Shown: piece after piece, positions 24,564 to 32,070 of the stretch | Numbering within the stretch: the first letter of the stretch is position 1 | Layout of the letters: each line of letters opens with the position of its first letter | Origin: JALEFZ01 sp964564415 | GTDB taxonomy: Bacteria > Bacteroidota > Bacteroidia > J057 | DNA: 64,000 nt | Assembly: GCA_964564415.1 (NCBI GenBank) | Contig: CAZMAV010000003.1 | Span: 1-64,000 of the forward strand | Direction of reading: 5' to 3' | The notes under the pieces: generated by a model | Database searches by the model: none | The model's input: the letters and a program-made list of their open reading frames with translations, nothing else | What the model was told of the DNA's origin: nothing | Translations under genes and position numbers: made by a program

Positions 24564-25118
24564 TTGGGTAGAAGAAGATCTAGCGGAAGAAGGCCCATGA
24601 GGGTCAAGAAAGAACCTGAACACAGAATTAACCATCGTATACGTGTTCCACAGGTACGCCTTGTTGCTGTCGATGGCGAAACCGCCAATGACATTGTCCC
24701 CACCCGAGAGGCCCTCGCCAAAGCAGAAGAACTGGAATTGGACTTGGTAGAAATTTCACCAAATGCCAAACCTCCCGTCGTCAAGATCATGGAGTATTCC
24801 AAGTTCATGTACGAAATTAAAAAGCAGCGAAAAGCCCAAAAAGCCAAGCAAGCTACCACCGAAGTCAAAGAGCTTCGTTTTGGTCCCAACACAGATGATC
24901 ACGACTTGAATTTTAAGCTCAAGCACGCAGAAAAATTCCTACAGGAAGGAAACAAACTCAAGGTGTATGTGCAGTTCAAGGGTAGAAGTATCATTTACAA
25001 GGACCGGGGAAGAGAGGTACTCAAGAAAGTCGTAGATTCCCTTGATGAGCTAGCCAAAATTGAATCTCCCCCACAGATGAATGGTCGTAGAATGACCATG
25101 ATGCTTGCACCCAAGTAA
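24564..25118 (+). CDS. infC: Translation initiation factor IF-3
   Basis: Binds the 30S subunit, prevents premature 50S joining and checks start-codon pairing. 184 residues with the N-terminal domain (about 18-85: HRINHRIRVPQVRLV, LDLVEISPNAKPPVVKIMEYSK) and the C-terminal domain (TTEVKELRFGPNTDDHDL). Homologous N-termini begin with a basic RRRGRRP-like stretch, which here starts at TTG 24564 (GRRRSSGRRP); the next ATG at 24597 would remove it. A non-ATG start is typical of IF-3 and fits autoregulation. The usual partners rpmI and rplT do not follow; a terminator does. Confidence 0.96.
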   Translation: MGRRRSSGRRPMRVKKEPEHRINHRIRVPQVRLVAVDGETANDIVPTREALAKAEELELDLVEISPNAKPPVVKIMEYSKFMYEIKKQRKAQKAKQATTEVKELRFGPNTDDHDLNFKLKHAEKFLQEGNKLKVYVQFKGRSIIYKDRGREVLKKVVDSLDELAKIESPPQMNGRRMTMMLAPK

Positions 25119-25160
25119 GATTTTTCATCCATCAGAGATGATGGGTTCTTCAATAAATTA

Positions 25161-25203
25161 AGGACCTTAAAGAGATTATTAATTTCTCTTTGAGGTCTTT
25201 TTA
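25161..25203 (+). terminator. Intrinsic terminator after infC
   Basis: AGGACCTTAAAGAGA (25161-25175) pairs with TCTCTTTGAGGTCTT with one mismatched position around a short AT loop and ends in TTTTTA. It closes infC as a single-gene unit. Confidence 0.75.
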
Positions 25204-25248
25204 TGTCGAATGCGAAAGCTTGAATAAGCTGATCACTCCTAATTAAAT

Positions 25249-25359
25249 ATGCTGGGTGTGAAGGCTAAGTTATTCTACCAAAATGGATATGAATTGATGG
25301 ATACCTCAATTAATCAAATTGTAGCAATGTTAAAGAATACCTTTTCCAGCTCTTTTTAA
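25249..25359 (+). pseudogene. N-terminal remnant of a TetR-family regulator
   Basis: A 36-codon frame from ATG 25249 to TAA encodes KAKLFYQNGYELMDTSINQI followed by VAMLKNTFSSSF. This is the typical TetR helix-turn-helix entry: a helix with LFYxxGYE, then TSINxIV, and a final aromatic SF like the YYHF end of the motif. Essential spacing residues are altered and the ligand domain is absent, because the thioesterase gene occupies the following DNA on the other strand. I read it as a decayed fragment. Confidence 0.4.
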
Positions 25360-25889
25360 TTTTCTTTAGGAATTGACCGTGAATTAATGTATTCCTTAAG
25401 GCTTTTGGCCTGGTCCAAGTCCAATCTTCCTGCCAATAAAAGGCGCAATTCTCTCCTGCGCAGGGCCTCTTCATACCATTTTTCCTCTTCTTCCGTTTCA
25501 GGAATGACGGGGGTGACAGGAATAGGCCTGCCCGATTGGTCTACGGCAACAAAGGTATAATAGGCCACATGGGAATGGCTGCGGTTGCCGGTTGAGAGGT
25601 CCTCGCAGGACACATCGATTCTTACTTCGAGTGAAGAGGTAAAGGTGCGGCTGACCCTGGCCTCCAGGATAACAATGGAACCCTGAGGAATGGGGAGCTT
25701 AAATTCCACAAAGTCTACTGCTACGGTGACCACTGTCCTGTTGGAGGCTCGCTGCGCCGAAATTGCCGAGACGATGTCCATCCAATGAAGGAGTTTGCCC
25801 CCCATGAGGTTGCCCAGGTTATTGGAATCGTCGGGCATGACGAGCTCTGTTTTGAGGGTATAGGTCTCCGAGACTTTTTTGCCTTTCAT
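25356..25889 (-). CDS. Acyl-CoA thioesterase, hotdog fold
   Basis: Hydrolyses acyl-CoA to free acid and CoA. 177 residues with one hotdog domain. The conserved start ELVMPDDSNNLGNLMGGKLL carries the Asn-x2-Gly-x2-Gly-Gly segment of YciA/BACH-type enzymes, and WMDIVSAISAQRAS forms the central helix with the catalytic Asp. VDFVEFKLPIPQGSIV follows. The C-terminal 40 residues are charged and helical. It ends four bases inside the TetR remnant on the opposite strand and is divergent from thyA. Confidence 0.92.
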   Translation of the reverse strand: MKGKKVSETYTLKTELVMPDDSNNLGNLMGGKLLHWMDIVSAISAQRASNRTVVTVAVDFVEFKLPIPQGSIVILEARVSRTFTSSLEVRIDVSCEDLSTGNRSHSHVAYYTFVAVDQSGRPIPVTPVIPETEEEEKWYEEALRRRELRLLLAGRLDLDQAKSLKEYINSRSIPKEN

Positions 25890-26009
25890 GTGCTAACTTA
25901 TTCAGGTCGTGGGGATAACTTCCTATCCCTCCGCTATTTTTACTATGTTAACTTCGAATGAAGCTTTGCGAGCAAAGAAACACATTCACCCTTATTATTG
26001 CTAATCACT

Positions 26010-26804
26010 ATGCGCACCTATCACGACCTGCTACGACATGTCATGGAAAATGGGAGCGATCGCGGAGATCGCACCGGAACAGGAACCCGTTCGGTATTCG
26101 GCTATCAGATGAGGTTCGATCTTTCGGAGGGTTTTCCCCTGGTCACTACCAAAAAGGTTCACCTCAAGTCGATCATTCACGAGTTGCTCTGGTTTCTCTC
26201 CGGAGATAGCAATGTAAGGTATCTCCAGGAAAATGGAGTTAAAATCTGGAATGAATGGGCCGACGAAGACGGGGAGTTAGGCCCTGTGTATGGGGTACAA
26301 TGGAGGTCTTGGAAAGGGACGGATGGCAAGACCGTAGATCAAATCAGTCGCGCCGTAGAAATGATCAGGCAAAAGCCCGAGTCCAGGCGCATCATGGTCA
26401 GTGCCTGGAATGTGGCAGAAGTCCCTGATATGGCCCTGCCCCCCTGCCACGCGCTTTTTCAATTTTACGTAGGCGATAGCAAGCTTTCCTGCCAGCTCTA
26501 CCAGCGAAGCGCAGACTTATTTTTGGGAGTTCCTTTCAATATTGCTTCCTACGCCCTGCTGACCCTCATGATGGCACAGGTCTGCGGACTGGAAGCAGGA
26601 GAGTTTATCCATACCTTTGGCGACGTCCATATTTATCACAATCATTTTGAGCAGGTAAAGGAGCAGCTAAGCCGTGAGCCCCGGGATCTGCCTACCATGA
26701 AGCTCAATCCTGAGGTCAAGGATATTTTTGCCTTCCGCTACGAAGACTTTGAATTGATCAATTATGATCCCCATCCCAGGATCCAAGCGCCTATTGCCGT
26801 TTAA
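26010..26804 (+). CDS. thyA: Thymidylate synthase ThyA
   Basis: Makes dTMP from dUMP with methylenetetrahydrofolate. Starting from the ATG at 26010 (MRTYHDLLRHV) it has 264 residues, the same as the E. coli enzyme, and the nucleophile is Cys146 in LPPCHALFQFYV. The phosphate-binding Arg region SRRIMVSAWN, the folate-site segment LSCQLYQRSADLFLGVPFNI and the C-terminal PIAV are all normal. An upstream in-frame TTG adds only four residues. It lies 24 bases before the DUF58 gene, so they may be co-transcribed. Confidence 0.98.
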   Translation: MRTYHDLLRHVMENGSDRGDRTGTGTRSVFGYQMRFDLSEGFPLVTTKKVHLKSIIHELLWFLSGDSNVRYLQENGVKIWNEWADEDGELGPVYGVQWRSWKGTDGKTVDQISRAVEMIRQKPESRRIMVSAWNVAEVPDMALPPCHALFQFYVGDSKLSCQLYQRSADLFLGVPFNIASYALLTLMMAQVCGLEAGEFIHTFGDVHIYHNHFEQVKEQLSREPRDLPTMKLNPEVKDIFAFRYEDFELINYDPHPRIQAPIAV

Positions 26805-26828
26805 TTTTCCTTTGAAGCCCTATATGCT

Positions 26829-27728
26829 ATGAAAGACCTGATCAGGAAAGTACGAAGACTAGAGATAAAAATTCGCAAGATGGTCGATGCTACCTTTGCC
26901 GGGGAGTATCAGTCGGCTTTCAAAGGGCAAGGATTGGAATTTGACGAAGTCAGGCCCTATCAGTATGGCGATGATGTAAGGGCTATTGACTGGAATGTAA
27001 CGGCAAAAACGGGGCAGCCTTACATAAAAAAATTTAGGGAGGAACGCGAGCAGACCCTTTTCGTTCTCTTCGATACGAGTGGCTCCGGTGATTTTGGACC
27101 AGCGGAGGAGAACAAGCGGTTTATCGGAATGGAAATGGCGGCAATCATGGCCTTTTCTGCGATGAAAAACAACGATAAGTTTGGCTTGGCGACCTTTTCC
27201 GACCGAATCGAACAGTACTATAAGCCTGATAAGGGGAGGCAGCACATCATGAAGATCATCCGGGGTGTCCTCTCCTTCAAAAATAAGAGTGAAGGGACCT
27301 CCATCAAAGCCGCACTTGACCTGGCCCACCACGTCTTGAAAAGGAGAAGCGTCATCATCATCATTTCGGATTTTCTGGATGAGGACTACGAAAAATCCCT
27401 GATTAAACTGGTACATAAGCACGAGGTCATCCTGATTAGGCTTTTTCACCCCAATGAGATCTTCCATGAGGGAGCCGGAATCATTCCTGTCATCGACATA
27501 GAGACATCCCGGCAGCATTGGCTCAATGCCGGAGATGTAGGATATCGGCAGCAGTTAAATGAAAACTTCGAAAGCATCGAGCGCCATCTCACCGAATTAT
27601 GCAAGCGAAATGGCTTGGGGTATCTTTCTGTCAATACCCGGGAGGATTATATTCCTGTCATGGAGCGGTATTTCAGAAAGAGAAATCAAGGGATACGCAA
27701 GAAAGGACAGCTAATTCAGCTTTCCTGA
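26829..27728 (+). CDS. DUF58 domain protein (BatA/MoxR-associated type)
   Basis: A 299-residue cytoplasmic protein with the DUF58 signature GQGLEFDEVRPYQYGDDVRA and IDWNVTAKTGQPYIKKFREE, followed by a VWA-like domain with a DTSGSGDFG metal-ion site (about residues 82-90). DUF58 proteins normally work with a MoxR ATPase and Bat proteins and are linked to stress tolerance or assembly of other proteins. Here the following gene looks like BatD, but the expected MoxR gene is not upstream; thyA is. The biochemical role is unknown. Confidence 0.92.
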   Translation: MKDLIRKVRRLEIKIRKMVDATFAGEYQSAFKGQGLEFDEVRPYQYGDDVRAIDWNVTAKTGQPYIKKFREEREQTLFVLFDTSGSGDFGPAEENKRFIGMEMAAIMAFSAMKNNDKFGLATFSDRIEQYYKPDKGRQHIMKIIRGVLSFKNKSEGTSIKAALDLAHHVLKRRSVIIIISDFLDEDYEKSLIKLVHKHEVILIRLFHPNEIFHEGAGIIPVIDIETSRQHWLNAGDVGYRQQLNENFESIERHLTELCKRNGLGYLSVNTREDYIPVMERYFRKRNQGIRKKGQLIQLS

Positions 27729-27769
27729 CGATTAATTCTAACTTCGTATTAAGTTTCATCCATTTATCC

Positions 27770-27777
27770 TACATTTG
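27770..27777 (+). promoter_or_regulatory. Possible -7 element upstream of the BatD-like gene
   Basis: TACATTTG fits TAnnTTTG and lies 32 bases before the ATG at 27810. The -33 element is unclear, so the gene may also be read from the DUF58 transcript. Confidence 0.3.
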
Positions 27778-27809
27778 TTCTGTAGACATTCTTATTCCCG
27801 ACACTCCCT

Positions 27810-28730
27810 ATGGTATTTCACCGATGTAGTTGGTTTGCCTTCTGCCTGTTTTTGCTGCACCTTCCTCTCTGGGGACAGGCGGTAAATGCCAATTTGAAGT
27901 TTAGACAAGATACCACAGCCGTCGGAAAACCCATCTATCTGGAGGTCAGCGTTTCACATCCCGCTGAGGTTCCGGTCATCTTCCCATCTGAGGCCAAAAA
28001 TTTCCTTCCTTTTGAATATGTAGGCCGCAAGGCCTTTCCGACACGGACAGAGGAAGGAATCTCCTATGACACTGCTGTCTACCAGCTTCGTACCTTTGAC
28101 CTTGAAAATATTCAGTCCTTGAAACTCCCCTTTTTTTATATCGAGGGAGGAGATACCCTAAAGATTTTTTCTGCCAAAGACAGCATTCAACTCAATTATC
28201 GCTACCAGGAGGGCAGTCCGGTAGATGAATTTCGCAGCCTCGAGTTTCCCATCGAGATGACTGACCCCCCCAATTATACTTTAATCATCCTGCTGAGTGT
28301 GGCTGCCCTTGTCTTTTTGATCGGTTTATTCTACATAATGAAGGAGCCCGTGCTGAAACGTTTACGTCTACGAAACAATAAAAAGCAGCTTGAAGAAGCC
28401 TTGTTCAAGCTCAAATCCATCCCATCCCTTTCCGGTACTCCCAAACAATTGCTCACCCTTAACCAACTTTGGAAGGATTATCTCGACCCCCAGCACCAGC
28501 ATAAATTGGAAGCATTGACAAGCACGGAACTGCAGGAGGAGCTCAAACAGCTGGAACATCTGGCAGAAGAAGATCGCGAGAAGTTGGTCTTGGCCTCACA
28601 GATGTACGACAGAGCGGTCTATGCCAATGCCCAGGTGCCCGCAGATGAGATCAATGACTTATTGGTAGATTTACTTCCGATTTTTGAAGCGGAATATCTG
28701 CGAAGGAAATCCAACATTGCGCAGGAGTAG
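27810..28730 (+). CDS. BatD-like membrane protein
   Basis: A 306-residue protein with a signal peptide (LFLLHLPLWGQA, cleavage near residue 22), a periplasmic beta-rich region (KFRQDTTAVGKPIYLEVSVS resembles the first BatD domain), one transmembrane helix near residue 155-175 (YTLIILLSVAALVFLIGLFYI) and a cytoplasmic helical tail. It is shorter than full BatD, which has two or more extracellular repeats. Position after DUF58 supports a role in a Bat-type complex. The exact family assignment is tentative. Confidence 0.75.
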   Translation: MVFHRCSWFAFCLFLLHLPLWGQAVNANLKFRQDTTAVGKPIYLEVSVSHPAEVPVIFPSEAKNFLPFEYVGRKAFPTRTEEGISYDTAVYQLRTFDLENIQSLKLPFFYIEGGDTLKIFSAKDSIQLNYRYQEGSPVDEFRSLEFPIEMTDPPNYTLIILLSVAALVFLIGLFYIMKEPVLKRLRLRNNKKQLEEALFKLKSIPSLSGTPKQLLTLNQLWKDYLDPQHQHKLEALTSTELQEELKQLEHLAEEDREKLVLASQMYDRAVYANAQVPADEINDLLVDLLPIFEAEYLRRKSNIAQE

Positions 28731-28734
28731 TAGG

Positions 28735-28836
28735 CACTCCTGCTATAGCCACATAACCCAATACCCCCATCATCGAGATGATCAGAATCAAAACCAGGGA
28801 TTGTAAAATGCGGCGGAAGGAATCGACAAAGTCCAT
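28735..28836 (-). pseudogene. 5' remnant of a potassium-channel-like membrane gene
   Basis: From ATG 28836 the frame encodes MDFVDSFRRILQSLVLILII and then SMMGVLGYVAIAG, the typical first helix of small TrkA-N-linked potassium channels (RRL..L.LLL..GxxGY). It then runs into sequence antisense to the end of the BatD-like gene, where no pore region (TVGYG) is found. This looks like the start of a channel gene whose rest was deleted. The match is short, so this is a suggestion. Confidence 0.3.
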
Positions 28837-28999
28837 GCGGACAACAATTGCTGTAGAATGTTAACGCTAAATTAAGGCGAAACTCCCTTAACTCTATAAA
28901 ATTAATGACTATCACTCATCATTTTTTATGATACAACCCATGGCGCTTTAGCCATTCAGTCGTGATAACCATAATTTTATGTATTTTTCTTTCTGTAAA

Positions 29000-29030
29000 T
29001 TGGACTCCAAAATAAAGAATACTATATTTG
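29000..29030 (+). promoter_or_regulatory. Promoter of tRNA-Ala
   Basis: TTGG at 29000-29003 and TATATTTG at 29023-29030 are separated by 19 bases, the consensus spacing for Bacteroidota. The -7 element is perfect and lies 10 bases before the tRNA 5' end. Confidence 0.6.
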
Positions 29031-29040
29031 CCATTCCTAT

Positions 29041-29114
<74 letters not shown>

Positions 29115-29136
29115 CAAAAGATATTTTTTACAGGAA

Positions 29137-29180
29137 AAACAACAGAGGTCGTCTCATAGCGGAGATGACCTCTGTTGTTG
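29137..29180 (-). terminator. Terminator for the phytase-family gene, possibly bidirectional
   Basis: A stem of about 18 bp, AACAACAGAGGTCGTCTC with its complement (one G-T pair), has a 6-base loop at 29156-29161. On the minus strand it is followed by TTTTT and lies 17 bases after the stop of the gene at 29197. It may also stop the tRNA transcript. Confidence 0.75.
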
Positions 29181-29196
29181 TGGGGAATGGCTATCC

Positions 29197-30510
29197 TTAC
29201 TTGTCTGGGTATTTTATGAAATGAAAAGCGCTTCCCACCCTTTCTCCCTTGGGTAAACGCTTCTGAAATACCCGAGTCCCATCACTGTCTATTCCAAAGT
29301 CGTTGTCATTGACTATTCCCAACAGGCTATCCTCTGGTAGGTAAACCAAGCCCTCAGCCTTGTCAAAGGTATACTTCATCTTAGGTGCAAGGAGGTCTAT
29401 AACCACCCTGCGCGAGACTGGCGTAATGCCAAACCGGGCCAGTCCTAGGCTGTCCTTCAACTTTTCGATGGTTTGACCTTCAAAGGTCAGTCCAAATTCC
29501 CCATTTTCGGGATCGCTGATATCACTGGCCCCTTCCAGATTGATTTCTACTACCTGCTTATACCTGCTGAAAGTATCTGATTTCGCTCCGATGGGGGCAG
29601 GATAGGCACCGTCTCTTTCGATAAGCAAGAATCGGGTATTGGAAAGGGCGCAGATGGCACTATTGGCCAAGCCGGGAGCTTCCTGGACAAAGGCATACTG
29701 GCGGGTCGTGGAAGTTTCCAGGTCAAAGCTCACTATTCGGCAGATGCGGGAACTGGTCTTTACTTCAGGTCCGGGATTGTAGAGGGAAGACTGCATGATT
29801 CCTACCAATTGGTTGCCGTCGGGGGTTATTGTAAGGCCTTCCATGCCCCGGTTGGGTCGTCTGTTTGCCAGAACTTTAGGCAGTTTATTTCCCAGGGTAG
29901 GGTCATCCTCAAAGGGACTAAACTTTTCAACCATGACTCCAGAGGAATCAAAGCGCATAAGATAGGGGCCATATTCATCACTCACCCAGAAGGAAGCATC
30001 CTCCATGACCACTAGACCTTCGGGATCTATGCCGTTGGGATCATTGTCCAGTAGTTCACCCCTAAGGTCAAAGGCTGCTTCATTGGTCCCACCTTTTCCA
30101 GGAAGATTGGGGAGCCCGCTTAGGGGAAGTCCGTCGGGACCCTTCAAAGGAATCTCCTTGACGAGTCTTATGCTGTCGTCGATCAACCTAAATAACCCAA
30201 TGGCAGGCGTAAAGTCTGGTACAGCAAAACCTTTGGCCTCAGACCCATCAGGAGTATTGTAATCATAGTTTGGCCCTCGGTCGCTAAGGAGATAAAAAGC
30301 ATTTTTTTCAGTAGGATGAGGGAAAAGGTCGGACCCATATCCCGGAGTGATCTTCAGAGAATCATCCACAAGGCTTTCAGTCAGGCCAGCAATGGGATAG
30401 ACCCCAGCAGAGAGTCCCGCCTGGGATGAATCGGTTTTGGATGATTCATTTTCCGATTTGCAGGAAAATAGAAGGATCAGCAGGCAAAAAAGTGGAGCGG
30501 TAAATTTCAT
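29197..30510 (-). CDS. Secreted esterase-like phytase family lipoprotein
   Basis: A 437-residue exported lipoprotein: the signal peptide ends in the lipobox LLFSC (Cys17), followed by a Ser-rich linker. The rest is the 'esterase-like activity of phytase' beta-propeller-type domain. Recognisable family segments are SDRGPNYDYNTPDG near the start, DPEGLVVMEDASFWVSDEYGPYL in the middle and NRGMEGLTITPDG. Acidic residues in these loops would bind calcium or the phosphate substrate. The substrate is not defined for this family; a phosphoester is likely. Monocistronic with its own terminator. Confidence 0.9.
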   Translation of the reverse strand: MKFTAPLFCLLILLFSCKSENESSKTDSSQAGLSAGVYPIAGLTESLVDDSLKITPGYGSDLFPHPTEKNAFYLLSDRGPNYDYNTPDGSEAKGFAVPDFTPAIGLFRLIDDSIRLVKEIPLKGPDGLPLSGLPNLPGKGGTNEAAFDLRGELLDNDPNGIDPEGLVVMEDASFWVSDEYGPYLMRFDSSGVMVEKFSPFEDDPTLGNKLPKVLANRRPNRGMEGLTITPDGNQLVGIMQSSLYNPGPEVKTSSRICRIVSFDLETSTTRQYAFVQEAPGLANSAICALSNTRFLLIERDGAYPAPIGAKSDTFSRYKQVVEINLEGASDISDPENGEFGLTFEGQTIEKLKDSLGLARFGITPVSRRVVIDLLAPKMKYTFDKAEGLVYLPEDSLLGIVNDNDFGIDSDGTRVFQKRLPKGERVGSAFHFIKYPDK

Positions 30511-30604
30511 GACTTATCTTTTGGGTATAGATAAGATACGTCCATTAGAATAAATGGATAAGCATGAATACCCAAATTTTTACAAATTTCTCGATCCCGA
30601 GGGG

Positions 30605-32056
30605 TTAGGAGGCTGCCAGGCTTAGCTCCCCGCTCATTTGCTTATTCAATTCAGCCATGCAGGCATAGGCGGCCTGTCTACCTTCCTGGATGGCCCACAC
30701 AATGAGTGAAGCTCCTCTACGGGCATCTCCTGCTACAAATACCCGATCACTAACTTTGTGGTCGGCAGTTTCTATTCGCCCCTTTTGGTTGAGTTCGACC
30801 CCCAGTTTTTGAAGGAGACCCGAAGCTCCTACAGCATTGAATCCGATAGAGATCAGTGCCAATTGACAGGGAATGATGCGTTCACTGCCTTCAATTTCTT
30901 TGTATCCCTTTCTGCCAGGATTCCAGCTGATTTCTACTACCTTCAATCCTTGTAGCTCGCCCTTTTCATTTCCTACAAATTCCTTTGAAAGTAGGTTCCA
31001 TGACCTGCTGCAGCCTTCAGCCTGTGAACTGGATGTTTCCATGACCATGGGCCACTCCGGCCAGGGATTGGTAGCAGCTCTCTCTTCGGGAGGGCGATCT
31101 CCCCAGGTCATTTGGAGGACGTGTTGGGCTCCCTGCCTGCGAGCAGTACCGATGCAATCGGAACCGGTATCTCCTCCACCGATGACCAAGACCTCTTTTT
31201 GGTAGGCGTAGATATCGGGATGGGCGATTTCTCCCCCTATCTGCCTGTTTTGCCTGGTGAGAAAATTCATGGCCAACTCTACTCCTTTCAGTTGTCGGCC
31301 GGGGATATCCATGTCGCGTGCCACAGGTGCACCGATGCAGAGGATGATGGCATCAAAGTTTTCTTTCAGTTGGCTCACCTCAATATCCTTGCCTATCTCG
31401 GTATTGCATTGAAACTCTATGCCCGAAGCTTCCATCAATTCGAGGCGACGGTCGATGACCCATTTCTCCAATTTAAAATCGGGAATGCCATAGCGCAGCA
31501 GGCCTCCGGGTTTATGATCTTTTTCAAAGACGACTACCTTATGTCCCTGAAGGTTAAGTTCTTCGGCGGCAGCTAAGCCTGCAGGACCAGACCCAATGAC
31601 GGCGATCCTCTTTCCGCTCCGATGTGTAGGACTCTTGGGTTTTACCCAGTTTTGTCGATAAGCCTCCTCAATAATGCTCTTTTCAATCTGCTCAATGCTT
31701 ACGGCATCCTGATTGATGCTAAGCACACAGGACTTTTCACAAGGAGCGGGACAGACCCGACCCGTAAATTCAGGAAAGTTGTTGGTCTCGTCTAGTATGT
31801 CGTAGGCTTCTTTCCATTCTCCACGGTGAACGGCATCGTTGAAGGCCGGAATATTGTTGCCCAGGGGACAGGCAGAATGACAGAAAGGAATGCCGCAGTC
31901 CATGCAACGACTTGCCTGCTCCCCATTTTTTTCTTTGGGAAATTCCTCATAAAATTCCTTGAAGTGACCTACGCGAGATTTGGGATCCTCCTCTGAGGGT
32001 GTTTCTCTGTCGTAAGTCAAAAATCCGATATGCTTATTTATTTTTTTCTTTTTCAT
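30605..32056 (-). CDS. gltD: Glutamate synthase small subunit (GltD)
   Basis: NADPH-dehydrogenase subunit that feeds electrons to GltB for glutamate formation from glutamine and 2-oxoglutarate. 483 residues. N-terminal cysteines for two 4Fe-4S clusters lie in CMDCGIPFCHSACPLGNNIP and CPAPCEKSC. FAD-binding VIGSGPAGLAAAEEL and NADPH-binding VIGGGDTGSDCIGTARRQGA follow. The C-terminal FAD segment VFVAGDARRGASLIVWAI is present. It begins 14 bases after the gltB stop, so it is co-transcribed and translated with gltB. Confidence 0.97.
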   Translation of the reverse strand: MKKKKINKHIGFLTYDRETPSEEDPKSRVGHFKEFYEEFPKEKNGEQASRCMDCGIPFCHSACPLGNNIPAFNDAVHRGEWKEAYDILDETNNFPEFTGRVCPAPCEKSCVLSINQDAVSIEQIEKSIIEEAYRQNWVKPKSPTHRSGKRIAVIGSGPAGLAAAEELNLQGHKVVVFEKDHKPGGLLRYGIPDFKLEKWVIDRRLELMEASGIEFQCNTEIGKDIEVSQLKENFDAIILCIGAPVARDMDIPGRQLKGVELAMNFLTRQNRQIGGEIAHPDIYAYQKEVLVIGGGDTGSDCIGTARRQGAQHVLQMTWGDRPPEERAATNPWPEWPMVMETSSSQAEGCSRSWNLLSKEFVGNEKGELQGLKVVEISWNPGRKGYKEIEGSERIIPCQLALISIGFNAVGASGLLQKLGVELNQKGRIETADHKVSDRVFVAGDARRGASLIVWAIQEGRQAAYACMAELNKQMSGELSLAAS

Positions 32057-32070
32057 GTTGATTTTTTGAT

